Shown piece by piece: positions 50,830-59,919 of a stretch of 64,000 bases of DNA (the first letter of the stretch is position 1; the number at the start of each line of letters is the position of its first letter). Both the position numbers and the translations under genes were made by a program. Source of the stretch: Arminella tubonensis (GTDB lineage Bacteria; Pseudomonadota; Alphaproteobacteria; Rhizobiales; Rhizobiaceae); NCBI RefSeq assembly GCF_003240585.1, contig NZ_PCDP01000038.1, positions 1 through 64,000 of the forward strand, written 5' to 3'. Below the pieces are notes generated by a model, which saw only the letters and a program-made list of their open reading frames with translations, had not been told where the DNA came from and ran no database searches.

Positions 50830-51834
50830 CTAGTGACGAATTCGGGGGTTGATGAGACCGTAGAGCAGGTCCACCACCAGATTGACGACCATGATGATCA
50901 CCGAGATCAGCAGCAATCCGCCCTGAACGACGGTGTAGTCGCGCTTGAAGACCGCATCCACCATCCATTTGCCGATGCCGGGCCATGAGAAGATGGTCTC
51001 GGTCAGGATCGCGCCGGCCAAAAGCACGCCGGTCTGGAGACCGATCGTCGTGACGACCGGGATCATGGCGTTGCGCAGCGCATGCACGCCGATGACGCGA
51101 AAGGTGCTCAGACCCTTGGAGCGTGCGGTACGCACGTAATCTTCGCCAAGGACTTCCAGCATCGCCGAGCGGGTCTGGCGCGCTATGACGGCAAGCGGAA
51201 TTGTCGCAAGCACGACCGTCGGCAGGATCAGGTAGCTCAGTGCGGACTTGAATGCACCGGCCTGGCCGGAGAGAAGACTATCGATCAGCATGAAGCCGGT
51301 GACCGGCTTGAAGAAATACATCAGCGAGATGCGGCCCGAGACCGGCGTCCAGTGCAGGTAGCCGGAGAAGACGATAATCAGCAGCAGGCCCCACCAGAAG
51401 ATCGGCATTGAATAGCCGACAAGGGCGACGCCCATGACTGTCTGGTCGAACCAGGTACCTCGCTTGACCGCGGCGAACACGCCAGCCGGCACCCCGAGAC
51501 AGATGGCCAGGATCATGGCGCAGAGCGACAGCTCCAGCGTCGCTGGAAACAGCGTCAGAAACTCTGTCAGCACAGGCCGCTTCGTGACGATCGACGTGCC
51601 GAAATCGCCGTGCAGGAGATTGCCGAGATAGCTCAGGTACTGAACGGCAACGGGACGGTCGAGACCCAGGTCGTGCATGATCTCCGCGTGCCGGGCCGGC
51701 GCCATGACGCGCTCGCCCGACATCAGCATGACCGGATCGCCGGGCAGCAGACGGATGAACGCGAAAGCGATGAGCGAGACGCCGAGGAACGTTGGGATCA
51801 GGACCGATATACGGCCGAGAAAAAATCGCAACAT
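50830..51834 (-). CDS. dppB: Peptide ABC transporter permease
   Basis: 334 residues; N-terminal MLRFFLGRISVLIPTFLGVS and RLLPGDPV are diagnostic of DppB/OppB. EAA loop EDYVRTARSKGLS. First permease subunit. Separated from dppA by 88 bases carrying two hairpins, unlike the otherwise overlapping dppBCDF genes. Confidence 0.94.
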   Translation of the reverse strand: MLRFFLGRISVLIPTFLGVSLIAFAFIRLLPGDPVMLMSGERVMAPARHAEIMHDLGLDRPVAVQYLSYLGNLLHGDFGTSIVTKRPVLTEFLTLFPATLELSLCAMILAICLGVPAGVFAAVKRGTWFDQTVMGVALVGYSMPIFWWGLLLIIVFSGYLHWTPVSGRISLMYFFKPVTGFMLIDSLLSGQAGAFKSALSYLILPTVVLATIPLAVIARQTRSAMLEVLGEDYVRTARSKGLSTFRVIGVHALRNAMIPVVTTIGLQTGVLLAGAILTETIFSWPGIGKWMVDAVFKRDYTVVQGGLLLISVIIMVVNLVVDLLYGLINPRIRH

Positions 51835-51854
51835 GACATATGTCCAATATTGTT

Positions 51855-51904
51855 CCGGCGGTCAGGAAAGCCCGACCGCCGGTCAAGCCCGGCCTTAGCC
51901 GGGC
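51855..51904 (-). terminator. Tandem hairpins between dppA and dppB
   Basis: CCGGCGGTC pairs with GACCGCCGG (51855-51882) and GCCCGGC with GCCGGGC around CTTA (51887-51904). Without a long T tract these probably act as a partial terminator or 3' mRNA stabiliser that favours the binding-protein gene. Confidence 0.6.
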
Positions 51905-51922
51905 ATCTTTGCATATATTTCG

Positions 51923-53518
51923 TTATTCAGCGATATCGACGCCATCGAAACGGTGAACACCGACCGGATCCTGCACGTAGCCGGAAACCTTGGCGCTCAT
52001 CGGAACGAATTCAGTCGAATGGTCGATCGTGCCCCATGGAGCTTCGCGCTTGAAGACGACCTGTGCCTGCTCGTAGAACTTCGTGCGTTCCGCGACGTCG
52101 GCGGTCTGCTTGGCCTTCTTCGTCAGGTCGTCGAACTCCTTGTTGCACCACTGCGCACGGTTGTTGCCGCCGACGGCATCGCAGCCGAGCAGGGTGTCGA
52201 GGAAGTTGTCCGGATCGCCATTGTCGCCGGTCCAGCCGAGGATGACGGCACCGTCACGGTCCTTGGCGGACGAGAGCTTCAGGTAATCGGCCCATTCGTG
52301 CGTGACGATTTCAACCGTTACGCCAACCTTGGCCAGGTCAGACTGCATCAGTTCGGCAGCGCGCCGGGCATTCAGCATGTACGGACGCGAAACCGGCATC
52401 GCCCAGATCTTCATCTTGAGATCCTTGACGCCGGCGTCGGCCAGCATCTTCTTGGCGGCGTCCGGATCGTACTTGTCGTCCTGGACGGCGTCGTTATAGG
52501 ACCACATGGTCGGCGGGATCGGGTTCTTTGCAACGCTCGCCGCACCCTGGAAGACGGCGTCGACGATCGCCTGCTTGTTGATCGCCATGTTCAGCGCCTT
52601 GCGCACTTCCGGCTTGTCGAACGGTGCGATCAGCGTGTTGTAGGCGAGATAGGAAACGTTCAGGCCAGGCTGGTCGAGAACCTTGAGCGACGTATCGGCC
52701 TTGAGGTCCTTGACGTCGGCAGCGTTCGGATAAGGCATGATCTGGCATTCGCCGGCCTTGAGCTTCTGGACGCGAACCGATGCATCAGGCGTGATCGCGA
52801 AGACGAGGTCGTCGATCTTTTCCTTGCCGTGCCAATAGGTGTCGTTGGCCTTGTAGCGGATAACCGCGTCGGGCTGGTAGGCAACGAAGGTGAACGGGCC
52901 GGTGCCGAGGGGCTGCTGGTTCAACTGCCCCATCTTGCCGTCTGCCGCGAGCTTGTCGGCATATTCCTTCGACATGATAGACGCGAAATCCATGGCAAGG
53001 TCAGCCATGAAAGGCGCTTCCGGCTTGTTGAGCGTGAACTTGACAGTCAGGTCGTCGACCTTGCTGACCGATTTCACCAGCGTCGGGAAGCCCATGCCGG
53101 CCGCATATTCATAGGAGCCGCCGGAGACGTACTTCGCCCAGGGGCTGTCGGCCTTGAGCTGGCGCTCGAACGAGAAGATGACGTCATCGGCATTGAGGTC
53201 GCGCGTCGGGGTGAAGAAATCGGTGGTCTGGAACTTCACGCCGGGACGCAGCTTGAAGGTATATTCCTTGCCGTCGTCGGAAACGGTCCAGCTTTCGGCC
53301 AGGCCGGGCTCGATCTCCGTCTTGCCATGCTTGAACTCGACGAGACGGCTGTAAACGGTGCGCGAGGACGCATCGAACGTCGTACCCGCAGTATAAATCG
53401 CAGGATCGAAGCCTTCCGGCGATCCTTCAGAGCAATAGACCAGCGTTTTCGACCAAGCCGACGTCGCCATGACCGTAGCCAGGGCGGTCACTGCCATAAG
53501 GACAGAGATCTTTTTCAT
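51923..53518 (-). CDS. dppA: Peptide ABC transporter substrate-binding protein
   Basis: 531 residues. Signal peptide LMAVTALATVMATSAWS precedes the family-5 extracellular solute-binding domain (LVYCSEGSPEGFDPAIY, AESWTVSDDGKEYTFKLR, LNADDVIFSFERQ). It delivers dipeptides; in rhizobia Dpp also takes up the haem precursor 5-aminolevulinate. First gene of dppABCDF. Located next to the iron regulator gene rirA. Confidence 0.94.
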   Translation of the reverse strand: MKKISVLMAVTALATVMATSAWSKTLVYCSEGSPEGFDPAIYTAGTTFDASSRTVYSRLVEFKHGKTEIEPGLAESWTVSDDGKEYTFKLRPGVKFQTTDFFTPTRDLNADDVIFSFERQLKADSPWAKYVSGGSYEYAAGMGFPTLVKSVSKVDDLTVKFTLNKPEAPFMADLAMDFASIMSKEYADKLAADGKMGQLNQQPLGTGPFTFVAYQPDAVIRYKANDTYWHGKEKIDDLVFAITPDASVRVQKLKAGECQIMPYPNAADVKDLKADTSLKVLDQPGLNVSYLAYNTLIAPFDKPEVRKALNMAINKQAIVDAVFQGAASVAKNPIPPTMWSYNDAVQDDKYDPDAAKKMLADAGVKDLKMKIWAMPVSRPYMLNARRAAELMQSDLAKVGVTVEIVTHEWADYLKLSSAKDRDGAVILGWTGDNGDPDNFLDTLLGCDAVGGNNRAQWCNKEFDDLTKKAKQTADVAERTKFYEQAQVVFKREAPWGTIDHSTEFVPMSAKVSGYVQDPVGVHRFDGVDIAE

Positions 53519-53867
53519 TTTATCGTTTCCCAGGTTTGTTCTTGTTTTAAAGTTGTGGTTTCCGGGTTTCGCAATCCGGAAAGACGGCAGATGGAACGAT
53601 ATTTAATTTATGAAAGCAACATGGACCGCAGAAAAATTTTCCAAATGGTTCACTTTAGGAAAAATCCAACAAAATTGACGGTGTATTGGTAATAATCCGA
53701 CAAAAACGACGCCATTTTTGACGCATTCGAAATATTTTAGCATGCCTTCATATGACGACGCATGAAGAATGGGAGATGCGCGCAGCCGCGGCACCCTTTC
53801 CTCAAACGAAAACTGCGACCGCCAGAGGCAGCCGCAGCTGAAAGACAAATCAGATTGACGCTAAAGC
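53519..53867. other. Intergenic region upstream of dppA
   Basis: 349 bases between dppA and rirA (both minus). AT-rich between about 53590 and 53750; it must hold the dppA promoter. A clear -35/-10 pair could not be fixed and no gene or repeat was found. Confidence 0.5.
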
Positions 53868-54356
53868 TCAGGCCGCCGGGACGCTGAATGCAATTCGCTT
53901 GTTCAGGGCCTTGTGATCGTGATCTGTGATGCCGAGCAGGAAATTGATCTGCGGCCGAGCCTTGACGAGATCGTCGATCGAATATTCGGCAAGCACGTCG
54001 AAGAAGGCGTTCAGCGCCTTGCGCAGCGCCGAATTCAGGCCGCAGCTATCGACCAGCGGGCATTCCACAGCGCCATCCTCGAAGCATTCGGCCATGGCGA
54101 AGCTATCCTCGGTCACCTTGACGACATCGAACAGGCTGATCTTGGTGGCAGCGCGCCCGAGACGCACACCGCCGTTGCGGCCGCGAACCGTTTCGACGAG
54201 GCCGGCCTTGGTCAGCGGCTGGAGAATCTTGAACAGAAACAACTCGGAGACACCGTAGGCCTTGGCGATTTCCGGGATACGGCTCAGATAGCCGTCATTG
54301 GCGGCACAATACATCAACATGCGAACTGCGTAGTTTGTCTGCTTCGTCAAACGCAT
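53868..54356 (-). CDS. rirA: Rhizobial iron regulator RirA (Rrf2 family)
   Basis: 162 residues. The N-terminal HTH (MRLTKQTNYAVRMLMYCAAN, then YGVSELFLFKILQPLTKAGL) and the iron-sulfur cysteines C91, C99 and C105 (CFEDGAVECPLVDSC) match RirA. With an Fe-S cluster it represses iron-uptake genes when iron is replete, replacing Fur in many rhizobia. It has a good own promoter upstream. Flanked by the dpp importer and an iron-dependent dioxygenase. Confidence 0.96.
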   Translation of the reverse strand: MRLTKQTNYAVRMLMYCAANDGYLSRIPEIAKAYGVSELFLFKILQPLTKAGLVETVRGRNGGVRLGRAATKISLFDVVKVTEDSFAMAECFEDGAVECPLVDSCGLNSALRKALNAFFDVLAEYSIDDLVKARPQINFLLGITDHDHKALNKRIAFSVPAA

Positions 54357-54389
54357 GTGGATCTCCTGAATCGCGGCCTTGCAAGGAGC

Positions 54390-54418
54390 TATATAAGACG
54401 TTTCCCAGTTTTGAACAA
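54390..54418 (-). promoter_or_regulatory. Probable sigma-70-type promoter of rirA
   Basis: On the minus strand TTGTTC (54413-54418) and TATATA (54390-54395) are separated by exactly 17 bases, and the -10 lies 34 bases before the rirA ATG. Confidence 0.65.
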
Positions 54419-54654
54419 TTCCAAAAGATGAAATAGAGAGTCACGTTATCGACATCCACAAATCGCGGTTCCCTCGCCTATCTGGAGCCCGACTTCGCCT
54501 TGTATAGGGCTCTCATGGACGTCGCACGTTGCCTGCAGCGCCATCACCGCGGAAAAAATCCACGTCGCGACCTGAGATTGAAAATCTATTTCTCGATAAT
54601 CTTTATGGATTTAGACATCTTTGGATCAGTTCAATTTTCAAAGAGGAATGTATA

Positions 54655-55548
54655 ATGAGCGCGATTAGACAGGCTGTAAATCACGACAGGGCATCCGAGT
54701 TCGGAACTGGGATTTCCATTCGTCGGCTTAGTCCCGCTGTTGGAGCCGAGATCGACGGCATCGATCTTTCCCGTCCGCTCGCCGCGCATGAAAAGACCAC
54801 CATTGACGAGGCACTCGGAAATCACGGCGTCGTGTTCTTTCGCGACCAGACCTTGACCCCGGACCAGCACATCCAGTTTGCCGCGCAGTTCGGCCAAATC
54901 AACATAAACCGCTTCTTCAAATCGGTCGACGGCCATCCGGAGATTGCGGAAGTCGTCAAGGAAGCACACCAGAAGGCCAATTTCGGCGGAGGCTGGCATA
55001 CCGACCATTCCTACGACGAAGCGCCGGCCAAGGGGTCGATCCTCTATGCCATCGACGTGCCCGACGTTGGCGGCGACACGCTTTTTGCCAGCGCCTATGC
55101 CGCATATGAGCACTTGTCGGATGGCCTGAAGCACACGCTGCAGGGCTTGCGCGCGGTCCATTCGAGCCGCCACGTCTTTGGCGCTCAAAGCAGCACCCAC
55201 CTTGGACAAAACGATCTCAAGGGCAGAGTGCTCAACCCTGAACTGGCAACGCAGGATGCGGTTCATCCCGTCGTCATCACTCATCCGGACACCGGGAGGA
55301 AGGCGCTTTACGTCAATCCAAGTTTCACGCTTCGGATCGAGGGATGGACGGCTGAGGAATCGCAGTCGCTGCTATCCTACCTCTACACCCACACGCAACG
55401 GCAGGAGTTCGTAACGCGATTTCGCTGGGCCAAGGGCTCGGTGGCATTCTGGGACAATCGCTCTACCTGGCATCTGGCTCTGAACGACTATCAGGGCCAG
55501 CGCAGGCTCATGCATCGCATTACCGTTGGCGGCGTGCCGCTATCGTGA
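54655..55548 (+). CDS. TauD/TfdA family Fe(II)/2-oxoglutarate dioxygenase
   Basis: 297 residues. Iron ligands are visible as the H-x-D of GWHTDHSYDE and the distal His in RRLMHRITVGG; the 2-oxoglutarate-binding Arg lies nearby (QRRLMHR). GVVFFRDQTLTPDQHIQFAA is typical of TauD/AtsK-like enzymes. Substrate (taurine, sulfate ester, or another organic acid) cannot be decided; no sulfonate transporter is adjacent. GAGG precedes ATG 54655. Confidence 0.9.
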   Translation: MSAIRQAVNHDRASEFGTGISIRRLSPAVGAEIDGIDLSRPLAAHEKTTIDEALGNHGVVFFRDQTLTPDQHIQFAAQFGQININRFFKSVDGHPEIAEVVKEAHQKANFGGGWHTDHSYDEAPAKGSILYAIDVPDVGGDTLFASAYAAYEHLSDGLKHTLQGLRAVHSSRHVFGAQSSTHLGQNDLKGRVLNPELATQDAVHPVVITHPDTGRKALYVNPSFTLRIEGWTAEESQSLLSYLYTHTQRQEFVTRFRWAKGSVAFWDNRSTWHLALNDYQGQRRLMHRITVGGVPLS

Positions 55549-55569
55549 GCGCGATGTCTTCAAAGCGGC

Positions 55570-55917
55570 TCAAGGCACCGCGATCCAAACCGCCATTTCG
55601 CTGCCGCCCGGCTCGCGAAAATGAAAGCGGCGACCGCCGGGAAAGTTGAATGCAGGGCGGGTGACCACGCCGCCCGAGAGTTCGACGGCGCGCTGTGCCG
55701 CGTCAAGGTCCGTGGTTCTGACCACGGCAAGCGGTGCTGCCGTCGTCTCCTGGCTATCGCCCTGAATCCCTGCTTCGATGCCTGCCGCCTCCAGCGCGTG
55801 ATAGGTCGGCCCGTAGCTCACCGAATTCCATCCGAATGCCTCCTCGAAGAAACGGCGGGTCTTCAGGCCGTCCGTCGACGGAAACTCGATATAGTCGATC
55901 TGATAGTTGCCGGTCAT
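55570..55917 (-). CDS. VOC family protein
   Basis: 115 residues: YIEFPSTDGLKTRRFFEEAFGW and a C-terminal RRFHFREPGGSEMAVW, one VOC domain with two beta-alpha-beta halves. Probably forms a dimer; function unknown. ATG at 55917 has GAGGAA upstream. Convergent with the dioxygenase gene. Confidence 0.85.
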   Translation of the reverse strand: MTGNYQIDYIEFPSTDGLKTRRFFEEAFGWNSVSYGPTYHALEAAGIEAGIQGDSQETTAAPLAVVRTTDLDAAQRAVELSGGVVTRPAFNFPGGRRFHFREPGGSEMAVWIAVP

Positions 55918-56072
55918 GTCGGGGTTCCTCTCGTTCGTGTTTTGTTCTAGCATTCCATCAAGGACACTGCAAGCAGCGGCGGCGGGACGAACTGCAATCT
56001 CTAACAAACGAAAGCCGCCGCCCATGAAACAATGGGCGGCGGCTCCGTGTCTAGTCCAATGCGGCTAAAATC

Positions 56073-57569
56073 CTACTTCATCGTCGGCATGACGAATTCG
56101 GCGCCGTCCTTGATGCCAGAGGGCCAACGGGCAGTGACGGTCTTCGTCTTCGTCCAGAACTTGATCGAGTCGGAGCCATGCTGGTTGAGGTCGCCGAAGC
56201 TGGAGGCCTTCCAGCCACCGAACGAGTGGTAGGCGAGCGGAACCGGGATCGGCACGTTGATGCCGATCATGCCGATATTGATGCGCGAGGCGAAGTCGCG
56301 GGCGGCGTCGCCGTCGCGGGTATAGATCGCGACCCCATTGCCATATTCATGCTTCATCGGCAGGTCGAGGGCTTCCTCGTAGTTCTTGGCACGGACGACT
56401 GACAGGACCGGCCCGAAGATCTCGGTCTTGTAGATGTCCATGTCTGCAGTCACGTTGTCGAACAGGCAGCCGCCGACGAAATAGCCGTCCTCATAGCCCT
56501 GGAGCTTGAAGTTGCGGCCGTCGACCACGAGCTTGGCGCCCTCTTCGACGCCGCGGCCGATCAGGCCGGTGACGCGGGCCTGAGCTTCCTTGGTGACGAG
56601 CGGGCCGAGGTCGGCCTTGTCGTCAGTGTAGGGGCCGATGCGCAGAGCCTCGATCTTCGGCGTCAACTTCGCGACGAGGCGATTGGCGGTTTCCTCGCCG
56701 ACCGGAACAGCGACCGAGATTGCCATGCAGCGCTCGCCGGCCGAGCCGTAGCCTGCGCCCATCAGCGCGTTGACGGCCTGGTCCAGATCGGCATCGGGCA
56801 TGATGATCATGTGGTTCTTGGCGCCGCCGAAGCACTGGGCGCGCTTGCCGTTCATCGCCGCGGTGCCATAGACGTAGCGGGCGATCGGCGTGGACCCGAC
56901 GAAGGAGACGGCGCCGATATCAGGGTCGGTGAGGATTGCGTCGACGGCGGCCTTGTCACCGTTGACGACATTGAGGATGCCGGAGGGCAGGCCCGCCTCG
57001 ATCATCAGCTCGGCAAGGCGCATCGGCACCGACGGGTCGCGCTCGGACGGCTTGAGGATGAAGGCGTTGCCGCAGGCGATTGCCGGCGCGAACATCCACA
57101 TCGGGATCATCGCCGGGAAATTGAACGGAGTGATGCCGGCGCCGATACCAAGCGCCTGGCGCATGGAATACATATCGATCGCGGGGCCAGCGCCTTCGGT
57201 GAACTCGCCCTTCTGCAGATGTGGAATACCGCAGACGAATTCGCAGACTTCCAGGCCACGAACGACGTCGCCCTTCGAGTCCTCGATCGTCTTGCCGTGC
57301 TCCCGCGAGAGAAGCTCGGCGAGTTCGTCCATGTGGGTGTTCAGAAGCTCGACGAACTTGAAGAAGACGCGGGCGCGGCGCTGCGGATTGGTCGCCGCCC
57401 ACTTCGGCTGTGCCGCCTTGGCGCTCTCGACAGCGGCGCGCAGCTCGCCCGTGCTGGCAAGCGCTACGGTCGCCTGCACTTCGCCGGTTGCCGGGTTATA
57501 GACGTTGCTGGTGCGTCCGCTGGTGCCGGCGACATGCTTGCCGCCAATGAAATGACCGATCTCACGCAT
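56073..57569 (-). CDS. mmsA: CoA-acylating methylmalonate-semialdehyde dehydrogenase
   Basis: 498 residues of the ALDH family. MmsA features are GITPFNFPAMIPMWMFAPAI, GAKNHMIIMPDADLDQAV and the catalytic Cys in YGSAGERCMAIS, without the Glu general base of ordinary ALDHs. It converts methylmalonate semialdehyde (valine and inositol catabolism) to propionyl-CoA. The divergent LysR gene is its likely regulator. GGAGGAG precedes the ATG. Confidence 0.94.
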   Translation of the reverse strand: MREIGHFIGGKHVAGTSGRTSNVYNPATGEVQATVALASTGELRAAVESAKAAQPKWAATNPQRRARVFFKFVELLNTHMDELAELLSREHGKTIEDSKGDVVRGLEVCEFVCGIPHLQKGEFTEGAGPAIDMYSMRQALGIGAGITPFNFPAMIPMWMFAPAIACGNAFILKPSERDPSVPMRLAELMIEAGLPSGILNVVNGDKAAVDAILTDPDIGAVSFVGSTPIARYVYGTAAMNGKRAQCFGGAKNHMIIMPDADLDQAVNALMGAGYGSAGERCMAISVAVPVGEETANRLVAKLTPKIEALRIGPYTDDKADLGPLVTKEAQARVTGLIGRGVEEGAKLVVDGRNFKLQGYEDGYFVGGCLFDNVTADMDIYKTEIFGPVLSVVRAKNYEEALDLPMKHEYGNGVAIYTRDGDAARDFASRINIGMIGINVPIPVPLAYHSFGGWKASSFGDLNQHGSDSIKFWTKTKTVTARWPSGIKDGAEFVMPTMK

Positions 57570-57686
57570 GATATGTCTCCTCCTCTAGGATTTCTTGGAT
57601 GATGCAGTTTCGCACTTCAATTTGCACAAATCAATGCGCTGCTATAAGCATCCGTTGTGCGTAAATTAAAGTCCAAGGGCTAACAC

Positions 57687-58568
57687 ATGGATTGGGATGA
57701 TGTCCGCATGTTCCTCGCCGTCGCCCGTACAGGGCAGATTCTGGCCGCTTCGAAGCGGCTTGGGGTCAACCACGCGACGCTGAGCCGACGGGTCACCACG
57801 CTTGAAGAGCGCTTGAAGGCCCGTCTTCTCGTCCGTCGCACGAATGGCTGCGAGCTGACTGCGGAAGGCGAGATCTTCCTTCATGCCGCCGAGCGCATGG
57901 AAACCGAAATGCTGCGGGCGCAGGCAAGCGTCGGCCATCTCGACAGCACGATTGCCGGCACCGTGCGCATCGGCGCGCCTGACGGTTTCGGCGTCTCCTT
58001 TCTGGCGCCGCGTCTCGGCAGCCTAATCGCGCGACATCCGGAGTTGCGCATCCAGCTGGTGCCTGTGCCGCGCTCCTTTTCCCTGTCGCAACGCGAGGCC
58101 GATATCGCCATCACGCTCGAGCGTCCCGAACAGGGCCGCCTTATCTCCTCGAAGCTTACCGATTATACGCTAGGCCTCTACGCTTCCAAAAGCTATCTCA
58201 GCGAGGCAGGCACGCCCGAAAGTGTCGAGGCCCTGAAGAACCATCCGCGCATCGGCTATGTCGAAGACCTGATCTTTACCGCATCGCTCGACTTCACCGG
58301 CGAGGTGATGCGGAGCTGGGATGCCTCCTTCGAGATATCGACCGCCATCGGGCAAACCGAGGCGGTGCGCTCCGGAGCCGGGATCGGCATTCTGCACGAC
58401 TACATCGCCCGCCAATATCCGGAATTGGTGCGCATCCTGCCGGACGTCGCAATTCGTCGCGGCTACTGGACGACATACCACGAAAGCGCCCGCGATCTGG
58501 TGCGGGTCAGGACCGTGGTCGACTATCTGCAGGAACTTGTGAGCGCGGAACGGCAGATATTTCTTTAG
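57687..58568 (+). CDS. LysR family transcriptional regulator
   Basis: 293 residues. HTH: WDDVRMFLAVARTGQILAAS, LGVNHATLSRRVTTLEERLK, LLVRRTNGCELTAEG; effector domain GTVRIGAPDGFGVSFLAPRL. Divergent from mmsA with about 120 bases between starts, so probably the mmsA regulator. Confidence 0.92.
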   Translation: MDWDDVRMFLAVARTGQILAASKRLGVNHATLSRRVTTLEERLKARLLVRRTNGCELTAEGEIFLHAAERMETEMLRAQASVGHLDSTIAGTVRIGAPDGFGVSFLAPRLGSLIARHPELRIQLVPVPRSFSLSQREADIAITLERPEQGRLISSKLTDYTLGLYASKSYLSEAGTPESVEALKNHPRIGYVEDLIFTASLDFTGEVMRSWDASFEISTAIGQTEAVRSGAGIGILHDYIARQYPELVRILPDVAIRRGYWTTYHESARDLVRVRTVVDYLQELVSAERQIFL

Positions 58569-58777
58569 GCCGCGAACGCCAGAGAACTGAGACTAAAAGT
58601 TCCAGCCCGCCAGTGCGCTTGCAGATCCAATTCAAATTCACCGAGAACATCCTAATGTAGTATCGACTATAATATCTCTCAAAGGTTGTTTTTCACTGTT
58701 AAATGCCTTGCATTATGATATTTTGTCCGTGTCAAGCCTGCGCTCAGCGCAGCTAAATCCGGATAGTTAGGAACGTG

Positions 58778-59011
58778 ATGCGCCTAGAACAACCATTGAA
58801 TTCACAGCGGAGCAATCCGAAACGGCGGCAACTTGAGGATCTCTTGGAGGAGGTCACCGACAACGCGCTGAATAAAGTGAAGAAACAGTCCGCCGTCAAT
58901 ACCAATACATTGGCCGCTGAAATTGCTGGCGTTCAAGTCGCGGTAAAGCGGTTGCGGATATTCGGGATACTTATTTTCTTACTTTTGTTGTATATTGCAT
59001 ATCGGTTATGA
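58778..59011 (+). CDS. Small membrane protein, unknown
   Basis: 77 residues. A hydrophilic, basic N-terminal part (RSNPKRRQLEDLLEEVTD, NKVKKQSAVNTNTL) precedes one C-terminal helix (IFGILIFLLLLYIAYRL), so it is anchored by its C-terminus. TAGGAA is placed well before ATG 58778. Codon use is less GC-rich than in core genes, suggesting acquired DNA. No family recognised. Confidence 0.65.
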   Translation: MRLEQPLNSQRSNPKRRQLEDLLEEVTDNALNKVKKQSAVNTNTLAAEIAGVQVAVKRLRIFGILIFLLLLYIAYRL

Positions 59012-59144
59012 TCTTACTTTCCCGTCGACCCATTTTAACCTCGCGTTCAGGAACGTGCACCGGAAGTTTTACAGCGAGATGGTGGCCACAACTACACGCT
59101 TGATCATACCGTCTCGACCACTACATAGGTAGATCTATGCTCGA

Positions 59145-59309
59145 TCATCGCGCCCAAAGAACCTGCTGCGGAGGTTCGTCATTCTCGTCCGGGTTGGGCA
59201 AAGGCGCCTCGTCCGGCAGGGTATCCGGCTCCGGCTCCTTGATGGGCACGTTTGGTGTCCAGCCCGGGGCTGGCATCGGCGGCTGGATAGGTTCGTTTGG
59301 GACGGACAT
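59145..59309 (-). CDS. Small proline/acid-rich protein (54 aa)
   Basis: Short frame MSVPNEPIQPPMPAPGW ... IKEPEPDTLPDEAPLPNP ... to TGA. AGGAG lies 7 bases before the ATG at 59309. The repeated Pro-Glu/Pro-Asp pattern and strong start site make a real gene likely; similar rhizobial microproteins (NVPIKEPEPDxLPDE type) are familiar, though no function is known. It is downstream of the DUF4174 gene on the same strand. Confidence 0.65.
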   Translation of the reverse strand: MSVPNEPIQPPMPAPGWTPNVPIKEPEPDTLPDEAPLPNPDENDEPPQQVLWAR

Positions 59310-59345
59310 CGCCAAACTCCTGTTCCTGAGTTGGGTGGACAGGCG

Positions 59346-59786
59346 CTACTGCACCTGCCGGCGCGTCGCTTCAGCCGCGCGCATCGGCATGCTGTCGACA
59401 ATCGAGAAGAGCTCAGGGCCGGCAATCGGCTCGCTGACGCGCAGCTTGACCGTTCCGTCCTTGCCGATCAGCACCGCGGCGAACTCTGCCGCGTCAACCG
59501 CCTCCAGGTCCCGGCGGAGATCGTCGGCGCTCAAATCCGCAGCCTCGCCAAAGACGGGCTGAACGACATCATCGCGCACCCGCAACACCACGATATCGCG
59601 CTCGGAAAGCCCGAGACGCTGGCTCAGAAGCTCATTCACCTGGCTTTCGCCCTTGGGATCGTCATCGCTCGCGAAAACTACAAGCACGCGGCTCTTCCAC
59701 TGGAATTGCTCAAGGCTCGGCGCTGCCGCATAGGCAACGTTCGTCTCATCCACTTTCGTGGCACCGTAAAGCATCGTTTTGGTCAT
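59346..59786 (-). CDS. DUF4174 domain protein
   Basis: 146 residues. SLEQFQWKSRVLVVFASDDD, RDIVVLRVRDDVV, FAAVLIGKDGTVKLRVSEPI and FSIVDSMPMR are the DUF4174 pattern, a thioredoxin-like-fold family without catalytic Cys, often secreted; here no signal peptide is evident. AGGAGA precedes ATG 59786. It is followed 36 bases later by the small Pro-rich gene. Confidence 0.82.
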   Translation of the reverse strand: MTKTMLYGATKVDETNVAYAAAPSLEQFQWKSRVLVVFASDDDPKGESQVNELLSQRLGLSERDIVVLRVRDDVVQPVFGEAADLSADDLRRDLEAVDAAEFAAVLIGKDGTVKLRVSEPIAGPELFSIVDSMPMRAAEATRRQVQ

Positions 59787-59919
59787 GGGCGGGTCTCCTG
59801 TCATTTGATGAACGAGGAGGGGCCGGGAGGGTTCCATGATTTGATGGGGAGGGATGGTCGTGGCGCGAATATCTGCCTTTAGAACATTACTGCGCAGATC
59901 GCTGCTGTCTAAGCATCAG

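Noticed and set aside
51953..53692. 579-codon plus-strand frame opposite dppA
   Set aside because: Antisense shadow of a clearly conserved binding-protein gene.
53856..53870. TGA-N9-TCA resembling an iron-responsive operator
   Set aside because: It overlaps the rirA stop codon at the wrong end of the gene, and the spacer is not a dyad; probably chance.
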